Positions 36,007-44,966 of a DNA stretch of 64,000 nt are shown here, in pieces (within the stretch, counting starts at the first letter, position 1; the number at the start of each line of letters is the position of its first letter). A program made the position numbers and the translations under genes. Below the pieces are notes generated by a model. The model was given only the letters and a program-made list of their open reading frames with translations, was not told the DNA's origin and ran no database searches. Source of the DNA: Chitinophaga niabensis (GTDB lineage Bacteria; Bacteroidota; Bacteroidia; Chitinophagales; Chitinophagaceae); the NCBI GenBank assembly GCA_017849435.1, contig JAFIGY010000019.1, positions 264,336 to 328,335 of the forward strand. Reading direction: 5' to 3'.

Positions 36007-36621
36007 ATGCTATCAACTGTAAAACTGCGAACGATCCGGGACTATACTGCACATACCGACCAGGAGCTACTCCAACTGATAAAAGGGGATGACATGAAGG
36101 CGTACGAAACGTTGTATCGCCGGTACTATGTATACCTGTGCAATAAGGCGTACAAGCGTGTTCCTATGCCGGCGGTAGTGGAAGAACTGGTACAGGATGT
36201 GTTCGTGAACTGCTGGAATAAACGAGAAAACCTGGAAGCAGATGGAAATGTTGCCGCCTGGCTGTTTGCTACGCTCCGCAACAAAGTGTTACATGAATTG
36301 CGAAGCAGCTATCACCAGAAAGCCAGGCAAATGGAATGGCCCGTCGCCGGGGTAACGGATACGGGGGCCGACGATGAACTTGATGCCAAAAGCCTGGAAG
36401 CAAGGATATTGGGTGTTGTCAACGGTTTACCTCCCCAATGCAGGGAGGCTTTCCGGTTAAGCCGATTTGAGCAACTTTCATATAAGGAAATAGCAGTGCG
36501 AATGAATATTTCAGTGAAAACCGTGGAGAAACATGTAAGTAAGGCGCTGCAATTGCTGAAGACAGAGTTGCATGAATATAACTTGGCGCTGGTGCTGTTG
36601 TTTTGGGTATTGAGCTGGTAG
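36007..36621 (+). CDS. ECF RNA polymerase sigma factor of the fucose locus
   Basis: The 204-residue sigma factor has region 2 (about 20-85, AYETLYRRYYVYLCNKA, VVEELVQDVFVNCW) and region 4 (about 140-190, GLPPQCREAFRLSRFEQLSY, then SVKTVEKHVSKALQLLK). These are typical of Bacteroidota SusC-associated factors. It should direct transcription of the SusC operon when FecR releases it. It is divergent from fecR across about 180 bp. It ends in a short hydrophobic tail. Confidence 0.92.
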   Translation: MLSTVKLRTIRDYTAHTDQELLQLIKGDDMKAYETLYRRYYVYLCNKAYKRVPMPAVVEELVQDVFVNCWNKRENLEADGNVAAWLFATLRNKVLHELRSSYHQKARQMEWPVAGVTDTGADDELDAKSLEARILGVVNGLPPQCREAFRLSRFEQLSYKEIAVRMNISVKTVEKHVSKALQLLKTELHEYNLALVLLFWVLSW

Positions 36622-36740
36622 TTTTAAACCCTTCAACCATTCCCTGAATAATTGTGTACTGTCATTCAATCTCATTTCCTCCCCTATCATTGGCATTGCC
36701 AGCCGGTATGGCCCGGAATGCAATAAGGCACTAATTTGTA

Positions 36741-37037
36741 TCAACAGCTCACATTAATCACCAGAAAATTGATGTGCTGATGGACCGGGAAAGATAATTC
36801 CGTGAAAAAATTATCTGTAAACAGTTCCACATCGCTACCTTGCCCAAACAACACGATACTGTCAGGTTTTTCATTATCGAAGGATTGCTCCCTGCTGTCA
36901 AATCTCAATGTTAATCTATCAGTTGAAGCAATGGCCGGCCACCTTTTCAACAGGAGATACTGTTCAAGCTTGCAGTGATGTAAACACAGGCGAGCTATTA
37001 TCAGGTTCGCCAGCGCTATTTTCTCTATAGAGGCGCA
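36741..37037 (-). other. Unassigned reading frame, possibly a gene relic
   Basis: An uninterrupted leftward frame covers about 98 codons but has no ATG until 36950. The peptide includes SIVLFGQGSDVELFTDNFF and FPVHQHINFLVINVS, which look protein-like, but I recognise no family. It lies between the sigma gene and a dead mobile element, so it may be the tail of a gene interrupted by that element. The rest of 36622-37072 shows nothing I can support. Confidence 0.25.
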
Positions 37038-37072
37038 TCTAATTTACAATTAAAAGAGTGTAACCACATGCA

Positions 37073-37357
37073 GTGGCCATTGATCCCCGAGTTACAGGAA
37101 TTTGGTGTATCTACAATGGAAAAAGCCCAGTATCTGTGAAGCAGGGGCATATTCGGCAAGTTGCCAAAATCGGGCGCACTACTTATCACAAGTGCATGAA
37201 AGAATTGGAAGGGTTCGGCTATATTAAGTATGTACGGTCCTATAGTCCGATTTTAGGCAGCTTAGTTTATTTGGTGGAGCTGGGTAACCCAAGACGATTT
37301 ACAAAACAGATAAAGCCCGTAAGGGCTTTGTCTGTTTTAGACAAATGGAAACCGTAA
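37073..37357 (+). CDS. Winged-helix-like protein of a mobile element, probably N-terminally truncated
   Basis: The 94-codon frame opens with GTG. It contains VKQGHIRQVAKIGRTTYHKC and KELEGFGYIKYVRSYSP, a helix-turn-helix type segment found in small proteins near recombinases and conjugative elements of Bacteroidota. Relatives as I recall them have some 30 more N-terminal residues. Its neighbours downstream are all broken, so it may be inactive as well. Confidence 0.45.
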   Translation: MAIDPRVTGIWCIYNGKSPVSVKQGHIRQVAKIGRTTYHKCMKELEGFGYIKYVRSYSPILGSLVYLVELGNPRRFTKQIKPVRALSVLDKWKP

Positions 37358-37382
37358 AAAATTATTCAAATTGTAGTATAAG

Positions 37383-37537
37383 ATGGAAAATGTGGAAGCT
37401 GGTAATGAAAATTTAGACGATGCAATAAAAAAGTCGGAGGATATAATCAAGGCGGGAAAAGAGGAAAACTAATCCGTCTTATCATTGAAATTATTGTAAA
37501 AGTAACTTTAAAGAAATACTATGAAGAAAGCGATTAG
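37383..37537 (+). pseudogene. Small mobile-element protein, frameshifted
   Basis: From ATG 37383 the frame reads MENVEAGNENLDDAIKKSED and stops at 37472. The adjacent frame continues at the same point with KLIRLIIEIIVKVTLKKYYE and stops at 37537. The second part looks like the conserved C-terminus of small proteins found upstream of recombinases, so a one-base change has split the gene. It overlaps the start of the recombinase relic. Confidence 0.5.
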
Positions 37538-38295
37538 ATATTTAAGATTTAGCCATATTGGGCAAAGCAATGGCTCTATTGAACAACAAGAACTTTATAC
37601 CGATCAATGGTTAAAATTCAATAAAGTAGATTTGGTGGATACTTTTATTGATCGGGGAAGAGTGCGCGGACATTTGACTACCCTGATTTCAAAAAATTAA
37701 GGGATTTTATTGCCCGGCAACACCGGTTAGTGGATTACCTGCTTGTTAATCAGATGGACAGATTCAGCAGGGATGTAGGTGAGGCGATAAGCCTCGTTAA
37801 AAAGTTTCAGTACACTTATAATATCCAGGTTGTTAGTGTAACGGAAGGGATTACCTTCGATTATGAAACACCAGGCAGTTTTTTTGTGCAGGGTTGCAAT
37901 TGTTACTAGCTGAGGAAGATAATATCAACCGAAGCATTAAGGTAAAAGGAGGTCTTTACACCGCGAAGGCCAAAGAGGGACGATATGTTTACACGAATCC
38001 TCCTTTGGGCTATCGCAAAGAAGGTGAAAGAAAAGAAAGGCGCTTGTTTGTTAATGAACAGGAAGCTAAAATTGTCCAATTTATTTATGATGCGTATTTG
38101 CGGGAGGTGCCTTTATATATTATTAAGCAGGAATCGCAGAAACTTAGATTTAAACCTACAGGCAATACATGAGTAGAAAGGGTGCTGACCAATCCTACCA
38201 TGAGACGGTTGTTTGCTGACAAGAATTGGGGGCAAAGGAATGAATCGCGTCACCTCCGGAAACAAAAAATACAAAGCAAGTTTGCCCGCTTCTGA
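37521..38295 (+). pseudogene. Serine site-specific recombinase relic (two frameshifts, one stop)
   Basis: Starting at ATG 37521, three frames give consecutive parts of a large serine recombinase. The N-terminal resolvase region reads IRYLRFSHIGQSNGSIEQQE. After a frameshift near 37664 comes RTFDYPDFKKLRDFIARQH and NQMDRFSRDVGEAI. After another near 37885 comes the recombinase domain (AKAKEGRYVYTNPPLGYRKE). A TGA at about 38170 interrupts GNT and VERVLTNPTMRRLF, and the frame ends at 38295 without the usual C-terminal part. The element it served lies dead beside tRNA-Ser. Confidence 0.82.
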
Positions 38296-38299
38296 AAAC

Positions 38300-38321
38300 A
38301 AAAATGCCCCTTACGGGGCTT
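38300..38321 (-). terminator. Terminator of tRNA-Ser
   Basis: On the minus strand AGCCCC, loop GTAA, GGGGCA and a T run form a compact terminator 13 nt after the tRNA 3' end. It sits against the stop of the recombinase relic. Confidence 0.75.
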
Positions 38322-38333
38322 TATTTGGTGTTG

Positions 38334-38418
38334 CGGAGGAAGAGGGATTCGAACCCCCGGACCTGTTACAGTCAACAGTTTTCAAGACTGCCGCAATCGA
38401 CCGCTCTGCCATTCCTCC
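38334..38418 (-). tRNA. tRNA-Ser(UGA)
   Basis: The 85-nt gene has acceptor GGAGGAA/TTCCTCC, discriminator G, anticodon TGA in loop CTTGAAA, a long variable arm (class II, typical of serine) and T arm GGGGGTTCGAATCCCTC. CCA is not encoded. A dead mobile element lies on the 3' side, as expected for a tRNA-adjacent integration site. Confidence 0.95.
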
Positions 38419-38422
38419 GGCG

Positions 38423-38454
38423 CAAAAGTATAAATCGGATCGAATTAAAAAAAA
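38423..38454 (-). promoter_or_regulatory. Promoter of tRNA-Ser
   Basis: On the minus strand TACTTTTG (38430-38423) matches the -7 consensus TAnnTTTG and lies 4 nt from the tRNA. Twenty bases further upstream is TTTT, one mismatch from the -33 TTTG. Confidence 0.6.
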
Positions 38455-38533
38455 TTTTTTTCGGGGTAAGTAGTGAAAATGGTTTGAAACACGCTACAGC
38501 AAAGGCATTCAGGTTATGGAAAGAAAATAAAAA

Positions 38534-38567
38534 ACCGGCAAACCGCCATCTGGCTGAGTTTGCCGGT
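38534..38567. repeat. 10-bp inverted repeat
   Basis: ACCGGCAAAC (38534-38543) and GTTTGCCGGT (38558-38567) form a stem around a 14-nt loop, with an A run on the left. On the minus strand this is followed by T4, so it could end transcripts coming from the efflux operon. Confidence 0.5.
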
Positions 38568-38599
38568 ACAACCTGATATTTATGAAGAAAGACAACCGT

Positions 38600-38678
38600 T
38601 GACAGATGACAGTTACCGTTTGCATTGCTTCCGTTTAACCTGTCTGTTGTTCCGAAAAATGGTAACTATCATCTGTCA
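38600..38678. repeat. 18-bp near-perfect inverted repeat after the efflux operon
   Basis: TGACAGATGACAGTTACC (38600-38617) and GGTAACTATCATCTGTCA (38661-38678) pair in 17 of 18 positions around a 43-nt loop. The odd position is a G-U pair in minus-strand RNA, so the structure is complete only in transcripts of the efflux operon. It lies 14 nt after the stop at 38693. Confidence 0.6.
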
Positions 38679-38692
38679 TCGGCGTCCTTCCC

Positions 38693-40111
38693 CTATTGAT
38701 ATCCACCACCCAGCGAACGGTACAGGTCTACCGTTGCGGTCAGGCGTTGGCGGCGGATCTCCACTTGTGTCAGTTCTGCCTGCAGGCTGTTCCCTTGCGC
38801 CGAGATCACCTCCAGGTAATTGGCCAGTCCGCTCCTGAAAAGCAGGCGGGCATTACTCACGGCCTGTTGCGTGGTCTTCAGCCGGGATGCTGCGATCTGC
38901 TGCTGTTCCCCGAGCTTGTCCAGCTGCACGAGCGCGTCGGATACCTCCCGTACGGCCACTGTAACGGCCTGCCGGAAACGGATCACTGCCTGGTCCCGGT
39001 CTGCTTTGGCCACATCCAGCTGCGTTTTGAGGCGGCGTTGCTGGAATATAGGCTGGGCGATATTCCCGGCCACGGTGCCAAAAAGGGAATTAGGCATGGA
39101 GAACCACTCTCCTATTTTATAGGCATTCAGCCCGCCGTTGGCAGTAAGACTGAGGGAAGGATACATGCTGCCCTGCGCTACGCCTACATTCGCGTTGGCC
39201 GCTTTCAGGCCGAGCTCGGACGCTTTCACATCCGGGCGATTGCCGATCACTTTCGCGGGAATGCCTGTGTACAGGCTGTCCCATACCGGCAGCGCGTCGA
39301 GGGTCGTATTTCGTGTAACCTTCCCCGGTAGTTGCCCGGCGAGGATACGGATCGCATTTTCCTGAATGGCGGCGGCCTGCTCCAGCTGCGGAACGAGCAA
39401 TTGTGCGGCTTCCTTCTGCGCCACAGCCTGTTGCACGGCCAGTTCCGTTACATCTCCGGCTGCCTTCTGCATGCGGATCATCTGCACGATGGTATCGCTG
39501 AGCGAGATGTTCCTGCGGGCGATGGTCAGCTGTGCATCCAGCATGAGGAGGTTAAAGTAGCTGTTGGCTACATTGGCGACGATGCCGGTCTGTATGGCTT
39601 TGGCAGCTTCGAATGATTGCAGGTAAACAGCCAGCGAGGCTTCTTTCTGCCGGCGGATCTTGCCCCAGATGTCAATTTCCCAGGAAAGTCCTACCCCGAG
39701 GGTATAATCCTCAATATGATTGGTTTTGAGAAAATTTTCCAGGCTCAATCCGTTCAGGCTGTTCTTGGACGGAATGGTGGTGTTAGCCGTGGCATTGGCG
39801 TTAACGGATGGCAGCAACGCCGCTTTGGCCTGTTTTACGTAAGCGGAAGCGGCTTCTATGCGCTTCAATGCGATCTGCAGGTCAAAGTTATTCGTCAGTG
39901 CTTCCCCGATCAGTTGTTGCAGCGCGGGATCCTGGAAGAACTGCCTCCAGGGCGCGGTGGCTACCGAGCTGTCTGTAGCCGGCGACTGCCCGAACTGCGC
40001 AGGGAGCGCCACCTCCGGCCGCCTGAAGTCTTTTCCGACCTTACAGGCGGCAAACGAAGCTGTCGTGAGTATAGCTATTAATAAATATTTTGAATATTGT
40101 GTCATAGTCAT
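38693..40111 (-). CDS. RND efflux outer-membrane factor (NodT/OprM family)
   Basis: The 472-residue lipoprotein has a type II signal peptide (TTASFAACKVGKDFRRP, cysteine near 23). The TolC-type repeated helical hairpin structure follows, with motifs such as LGVGLSWEIDIWGKIRRQKE and IGNRPDVKASELGLKAANAN. It forms the trimeric outer-membrane exit duct. It follows the RND pump gene by 15 nt, completing the adaptor-pump-duct operon. Confidence 0.93.
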   Translation of the reverse strand: MTMTQYSKYLLIAILTTASFAACKVGKDFRRPEVALPAQFGQSPATDSSVATAPWRQFFQDPALQQLIGEALTNNFDLQIALKRIEAASAYVKQAKAALLPSVNANATANTTIPSKNSLNGLSLENFLKTNHIEDYTLGVGLSWEIDIWGKIRRQKEASLAVYLQSFEAAKAIQTGIVANVANSYFNLLMLDAQLTIARRNISLSDTIVQMIRMQKAAGDVTELAVQQAVAQKEAAQLLVPQLEQAAAIQENAIRILAGQLPGKVTRNTTLDALPVWDSLYTGIPAKVIGNRPDVKASELGLKAANANVGVAQGSMYPSLSLTANGGLNAYKIGEWFSMPNSLFGTVAGNIAQPIFQQRRLKTQLDVAKADRDQAVIRFRQAVTVAVREVSDALVQLDKLGEQQQIAASRLKTTQQAVSNARLLFRSGLANYLEVISAQGNSLQAELTQVEIRRQRLTATVDLYRSLGGGYQ

Positions 40112-40126
40112 ATGCCTTGATTTTAC

Positions 40127-43100
40127 TTATACAGTTGCTTCTTCCATCTCTTTTTCCATTTCTTCTTCATAGACCCTTAAACCAGGACGGCCGGTTATTT
40201 TTTCCTGTAAGAACTGGAATATAACATACAGCACAGGAATAATAAATACGCCTAATACTACACCGGTCAACATCCCGCCGATGGCGCTATAACCAATGGA
40301 ATGGTTACCAATTGCGGATCCCTTCTGCACAAATACCAGGGGTATCAGCCCTACGATAAAGGCAAATGAAGTCATTAAGATAGGACGCAGCCTGGCTCTT
40401 GCCCCGGCCAGCGCCGATTCAAGCAGGCCCATACCGTTACGCCTGCGCTGCACGGCAAATTCTACAATCAGGATGGCGTTCTTTGCAAGCAAGCCTATCA
40501 ACATGATCATACCAATTTGTACATAGATATTGTTGTCCAGACCGGCAAAACCGATGAAGGCAAACACACCCAGGATACCTGTTGGTATGGTCAGGATAAC
40601 TGCAAGCGGCAATACATAACTTTCGTATTGAGCCGCCAGCAGGAAGTATACGAATATGATACTGAGCAGGAAGATGTAAATCTGCTGGTCGCCGGCTTTG
40701 ATCTCTTCGCGGGTCGCTCCGGTCCATTCGTACCCATAACCATTTGGCAACGCCAGTTTGGCTGTTTCTTCAATGGCTTTGATGGCATCACCTGTACTAT
40801 AACCGGGCTTGGGTGAACCATTGATGGTAACAGCATTAAACATGTTGTTGCGGGTCACCGTTTCAGGACCATATACACGCTTGAGCGTCACCATTGATTT
40901 TACCGGCACCATCTCATTCTGACTATTCTTCACGTAAATACCATCGAGCGAGTGGATGTCAGTACGATAGGGTACATCAGCCTGCGCTATCACACGATAG
41001 TACTTTCCAAACCGGTTAAAGTCCGAAACATAACTGCTACCGTAATATATCTGCAGGGTCTGCATCAGATCGCTGATAGATACGCCTAATTGTTTGGCCT
41101 TAAAGTTATCCACCTCCACTCTGTACTGGGGGTTGCCGGCGGAGAAAGTGGTGAAGGCCGCGCCGATCTCTTTTCTTTGCATCAAAGCGCCGATAAAAGC
41201 CCAGGCATTATTACCCAGCTGGTCCAGCGGGCGTCCCAGCTTATCCTGTAGCATGAACTCAAAACCGCTCACGTTACCAAAGCCCTGCACCGTTGGGAAG
41301 TTAAAGAAGAAGGCGCCGGCATCTTTCAGCTGGCTCGCCGGCCCGTACATCATGCCGGTAATCTGGTCAATATTTTCAACAGGACCTCTTTGGCCTTTGT
41401 CTTTCAGGCGTATAAACCCTGCAGCATAAGGAGATGCGGCAGCATTACTGATGAAGTTAAAACCGTCCACCGTCCAGGTATGTTTTACCGCCGGGAATTG
41501 GCGAAGCATTTGGTCTATTTTTTCTGTAGACTTATGCGTTCTGTCCAAAGAACTGCCCGGTGGCGTGTTCAGGGCATATAATACGAAGCCCTGGTCTTCT
41601 GTGGGAATAAATCCGGTAGGCGCCCTTCTGGCTAATATAAACGCTCCGATTGTTACAATTACAAGGAGGCCTATGGCAATCACTTTATGGCGGACCAGGA
41701 AATTAAGGCTCCTGATATACCGGTTTGTCATAGAGCGGAAAGCGGCGTTAAAGGCATTGAAGAAGCGGCTTCCAAAGCCTGTCTTCGCGCCATGTTCACC
41801 CTCTTCAGCTTTTAAGAACAAGGCACACAGCGCGGGGCTCAGGGTTAATGCATTGATCGCCGAGATCATGATAGCAATGGCCAGCGTAAAGGCAAACTGC
41901 CGATAGAACACGCCTGCGGGACCCTGCATAAAACCAACGGGTATAAATACCGCCATCATCACCAGCGTAATGGAAATAACAGCGCCTGATATCTCATCCA
42001 TTGACTTCAGGGTAGCTTTTCTTGCAGGCCATCGCGTTTGTTCCATTTTGGCGTGCACCGCTTCCACCACCACTATCGCATCATCCACCACAATACCGAT
42101 CGCAAGCACCAGGGCGAACAGGGTCAGCAGGTTGATACTGAAGCCAAACAGCTGCAGGAAGAAGAACGTGCCGACAATAGCCACCGGCACCGCAATGGCC
42201 GGGATCAGCGTAGAACGGAAATCCTGCAGGAATATGTATACTACAAGGAACACCAACAAAAATGCGATCACGAGGGTTTCACGAACCTGGTGTATAGAGG
42301 CGTCCAGGAAGTCCTTGGCGTTGTACATCACTTCTGTTTTCACGCCATTAGGAAGAGAGGCGGTAAACCCTTTCAGTAAATGCTCAATGTTGTCAAGTAT
42401 CTCATTCGCATTGGAGCCGGCCGTCTGAATAATGGCAAAGCCTGCGGCCGGTTTTCCATCCAGCAGGTTGTTTGCGCCGTAGCTGAGTGACCCGAATTCT
42501 ATACGGGCCACATCTTTTAAGCGAAGCATGGATCCATCGCTGTTGGCCCTTATGACAATATTCTCATAGTCTTCGTTCAGGCTCAGCTTGCCTTTGTACT
42601 TCAATACAAATTCAAAGGTTTCTGTGCTGTTTTCGCCCAAACGGCCGGGAGCCGATTCTATGTTCTGATCCCTGATCGCGTTCAATACATCCTGCGGAGC
42701 CAGGTTATTGGCTGCAAGGCGGTCGGGCTTTAGCCAAATACGCATGGAATAGTCTTTGGCGCCAAAGATCTGCGCCTGGGCTACGCCGGGTACACGTTGT
42801 ATCTGGGGAATCAGGTTGATCTTGATATAGTTTTGCAGGAATTTTTCATCATACTGTTTAGGGTTTTCGCTATACAATCCCATGAACATGATGAAACCGT
42901 TCTGCACCTTCTGCGTGCTGATGCCCGCCGCTACTACTTCTGCGGGTAACTGGCTGGTGGCTTTGGACACCCTGTTCTGCACGTTCACGGCAGCAATATC
43001 AGGATTGGTCCCCTGTTTGAAATAGACCGTCAAAACCATACTGCCATCGTTATTGGAGTTGGAGGTCATGTAGGTCATGTTCTCCACCCCATTCACCGAT

Positions 43101-43300
43101 TCCTCTATCGGGTTAGCCACAGAACGGGCCACTACTTCGGCGTTAGCGCCGGGGTAGGTAGCCGTCACGGTCACACTGGGTGGCGCGATATCGGGAAACA
43201 AAGTAACAGGCAGGGCAAAATAGGATATGATGCCCAATAATAGCAGAATTATGGACACTACCGTAGAAAGAACCGGCCTTAATATAAATTTTCTTAACAT
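40127..43300 (-). CDS. HAE1-family RND efflux pump (AcrB/MexB-like)
   Basis: The 1057-residue pump has twelve membrane helices with two large periplasmic loops. The proton-relay Asp pair lies in LAIGIVVDDAIVVVE (about 406-408) and the partner lysine in LLAKNAILIVEF (about 937). N-terminal FILRPVLSTVVSIILLLLG and SVTVTATYPGANAEVVARS are typical of hydrophobe/amphiphile exporters. It expels drugs, detergents or other amphiphiles by proton antiport. It sits between its adaptor and outer-membrane factor; a structured 76-bp spacer separates it from the adaptor gene. Confidence 0.95.
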   Translation of the reverse strand: MLRKFILRPVLSTVVSIILLLLGIISYFALPVTLFPDIAPPSVTVTATYPGANAEVVARSVANPIEESVNGVENMTYMTSNSNNDGSMVLTVYFKQGTNPDIAAVNVQNRVSKATSQLPAEVVAAGISTQKVQNGFIMFMGLYSENPKQYDEKFLQNYIKINLIPQIQRVPGVAQAQIFGAKDYSMRIWLKPDRLAANNLAPQDVLNAIRDQNIESAPGRLGENSTETFEFVLKYKGKLSLNEDYENIVIRANSDGSMLRLKDVARIEFGSLSYGANNLLDGKPAAGFAIIQTAGSNANEILDNIEHLLKGFTASLPNGVKTEVMYNAKDFLDASIHQVRETLVIAFLLVFLVVYIFLQDFRSTLIPAIAVPVAIVGTFFFLQLFGFSINLLTLFALVLAIGIVVDDAIVVVEAVHAKMEQTRWPARKATLKSMDEISGAVISITLVMMAVFIPVGFMQGPAGVFYRQFAFTLAIAIMISAINALTLSPALCALFLKAEEGEHGAKTGFGSRFFNAFNAAFRSMTNRYIRSLNFLVRHKVIAIGLLVIVTIGAFILARRAPTGFIPTEDQGFVLYALNTPPGSSLDRTHKSTEKIDQMLRQFPAVKHTWTVDGFNFISNAAASPYAAGFIRLKDKGQRGPVENIDQITGMMYGPASQLKDAGAFFFNFPTVQGFGNVSGFEFMLQDKLGRPLDQLGNNAWAFIGALMQRKEIGAAFTTFSAGNPQYRVEVDNFKAKQLGVSISDLMQTLQIYYGSSYVSDFNRFGKYYRVIAQADVPYRTDIHSLDGIYVKNSQNEMVPVKSMVTLKRVYGPETVTRNNMFNAVTINGSPKPGYSTGDAIKAIEETAKLALPNGYGYEWTGATREEIKAGDQQIYIFLLSIIFVYFLLAAQYESYVLPLAVILTIPTGILGVFAFIGFAGLDNNIYVQIGMIMLIGLLAKNAILIVEFAVQRRRNGMGLLESALAGARARLRPILMTSFAFIVGLIPLVFVQKGSAIGNHSIGYSAIGGMLTGVVLGVFIIPVLYVIFQFLQEKITGRPGLRVYEEEMEKEMEEATV

Positions 43301-43321
43301 GATGAGTTCACTTTTTAGCTT

Positions 43322-43380
43322 GTAAGTAAAATCGATTTTGTATGCGATACTTTACAATTAAAGTATCGCCTGTTACTTAC
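43322..43380 (-). promoter_or_regulatory. Two-tier hairpin between adaptor and pump genes
   Basis: An inner perfect stem GCGATACTTTA/TAAAGTATCGC (43344-43354, 43359-43369; loop of 4) lies inside an outer pair GTAAGTAA/TTACTTAC (43322-43329, 43373-43380). It starts at the adaptor stop codon. It has no T run, so it probably affects mRNA stability or relative expression. Confidence 0.6.
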
Positions 43381-44558
43381 AATGGTTTTGACTTGAGCAC
43401 ACTATCTGCCGATACCGGCTGCGGTGTGATGACGGCCCCGTCCCTTAAATTACCGGTCCCGGACAAAACGATCTTTTCGCCTGCTTTTAGTCCGTCGCTT
43501 ACAAAATAATAGTTAGCTGTTTTCCCGGCGATGCTGATGGGCCTGCTTGTCACTTTATTGCTATCAGCTACTGTATATACCAACACTTTGTCCTGTATCT
43601 CAAATGTAGCTTCCTGTGGTATCATAATGGCAGCCGGAACCTCCCGTGCGAATCTTACTCTGCCTGTGTTACCTGTGCGCAGTATGCCATCGGCATTGGG
43701 GAAGGTGGCACGGAAACTGATAGCGCCGGTTGTTTTATTGAACTGTCCTTCTATCGTTCCTATTTTCCCTTTCTGTGCAAACGTACTGTTGTCCGCCAGT
43801 ATCAGCTCTACAGGAGGCGCATTCTTCAGCTTCTCTTCGAGCGTCTTGCCGGGAAAGTTGTTCTTAAAGGTGATAAAGTCCGCTTCGCTCATGGAAAAGT
43901 AAGCGTACATCTCATGTACTTCGGAAAGCACGGTGAGGGGCTGGGCATCGGCGTTGGATACAAGGGCACCTGCTTTATGAGGAATCCTTCCTATGTAACC
44001 ACTTACCGGCGCGGTAATCAGGGTATAGCCTACATTGATCCGTGCGCTGCCTACTGCTGCTTTTGCCTGAGCTAAAGCAGCTTTTGCCGCCTCATAGTTT
44101 GCTTTTGCCGTTTTTAACTGCACATCAGACACTACGTTGCTGGCAACCAGGGGCGTCAGACGGTCCACTTCAACCTGCGCCTTTTCCAGGTTAGCCTGCG
44201 CAGCAAGCTGGTTTGAACTGGCGCCGTTCAATTGTTCGGCATATACTTTCGGATCTATTTTAAACAAAGGCTGCCCTGCTTTTACATAAGCGCCTTCATC
44301 TACAAATATTTTTTCCAGATAGCCGGATACCTGTGGGCGCACGTCCACATTCACCTTTCCTTCCAGCGAAGCGGGAAACTCCAGGTAAGTAGTAGCCGGG
44401 GCAGGTGTAACCACCATCACCGGTAACTGCGGAGGCCCCTGTTGGTGCGGACCTGCATGGGGAGATGAGCAGCTATATAACAATACAGCCAATATCAGGA
44501 CGCCAGGCAAATAACTGAGTGGCTTGTGTGTGATCATTTTTTTCGATAATAGTTCCAT
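43377..44558 (-). CDS. RND efflux periplasmic adaptor (AcrA/MexA family)
   Basis: The 393-residue lipoprotein has a type II signal peptide (LAVLLYSCSS, cysteine near 30). The membrane-fusion order follows: barrel-sandwich half (GYLEKIFVDEGAYVKAGQPL), coiled-coil hairpin (about 115-170, rich in A, Q and K), the second lipoyl half (VGYTLITAPVSGYIGRI), beta barrel and membrane-proximal domain. It joins the pump to the outer-membrane duct. It is the first gene of the operon. A second ATG at 44537 is an alternative start. Confidence 0.94.
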   Translation of the reverse strand: MELLSKKMITHKPLSYLPGVLILAVLLYSCSSPHAGPHQQGPPQLPVMVVTPAPATTYLEFPASLEGKVNVDVRPQVSGYLEKIFVDEGAYVKAGQPLFKIDPKVYAEQLNGASSNQLAAQANLEKAQVEVDRLTPLVASNVVSDVQLKTAKANYEAAKAALAQAKAAVGSARINVGYTLITAPVSGYIGRIPHKAGALVSNADAQPLTVLSEVHEMYAYFSMSEADFITFKNNFPGKTLEEKLKNAPPVELILADNSTFAQKGKIGTIEGQFNKTTGAISFRATFPNADGILRTGNTGRVRFAREVPAAIMIPQEATFEIQDKVLVYTVADSNKVTSRPISIAGKTANYYFVSDGLKAGEKIVLSGTGNLRDGAVITPQPVSADSVLKSKPL

Positions 44559-44966
44559 GTGTTATAAGTGTTATAGAAATAGAATTTAACGTGAGTTCGA
44601 TTTAAACGGCAAAGACAGACATGTTTTTAAGTTCATCATTGATTATTTCAATATCGTCGGACCTCATACACGAGATACGATAATCGCTTTCTTTATGCAA
44701 AAAAGCTATTGACATAACAGAACATCCAGGCATGGGCGTACCTGAGTATTCAAAACATGGTAGAAAAAGGAAGACTACGCTACTGCCTGGGCTTGCAGTA
44801 GTACCTGTAACTTATTAGAAGCGTTGCTAAGATTGCTGTTATAAAAGCAGCGCCGGATCGTTACGGGTTGTTACATGACTTTCATGGTTCGATGTATTGA
44901 TGCGTTGCAATTGACAATGCAAAGTTAAAGGCTTACTTCATTCGATGCACATTCTTTATTGCGGGA
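44559..44966. other. 408-bp intergenic region upstream of the efflux operon
   Basis: This region contains the leader of the efflux operon and the 3' side of the AraC gene. I see no reading frame or RNA gene I can support. A weak promoter candidate on the minus strand (TTTG, 21 bp, TAAATTCT) lies within 60 bp of the adaptor start, with only partial match to the -7 consensus. Confidence 0.4.
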
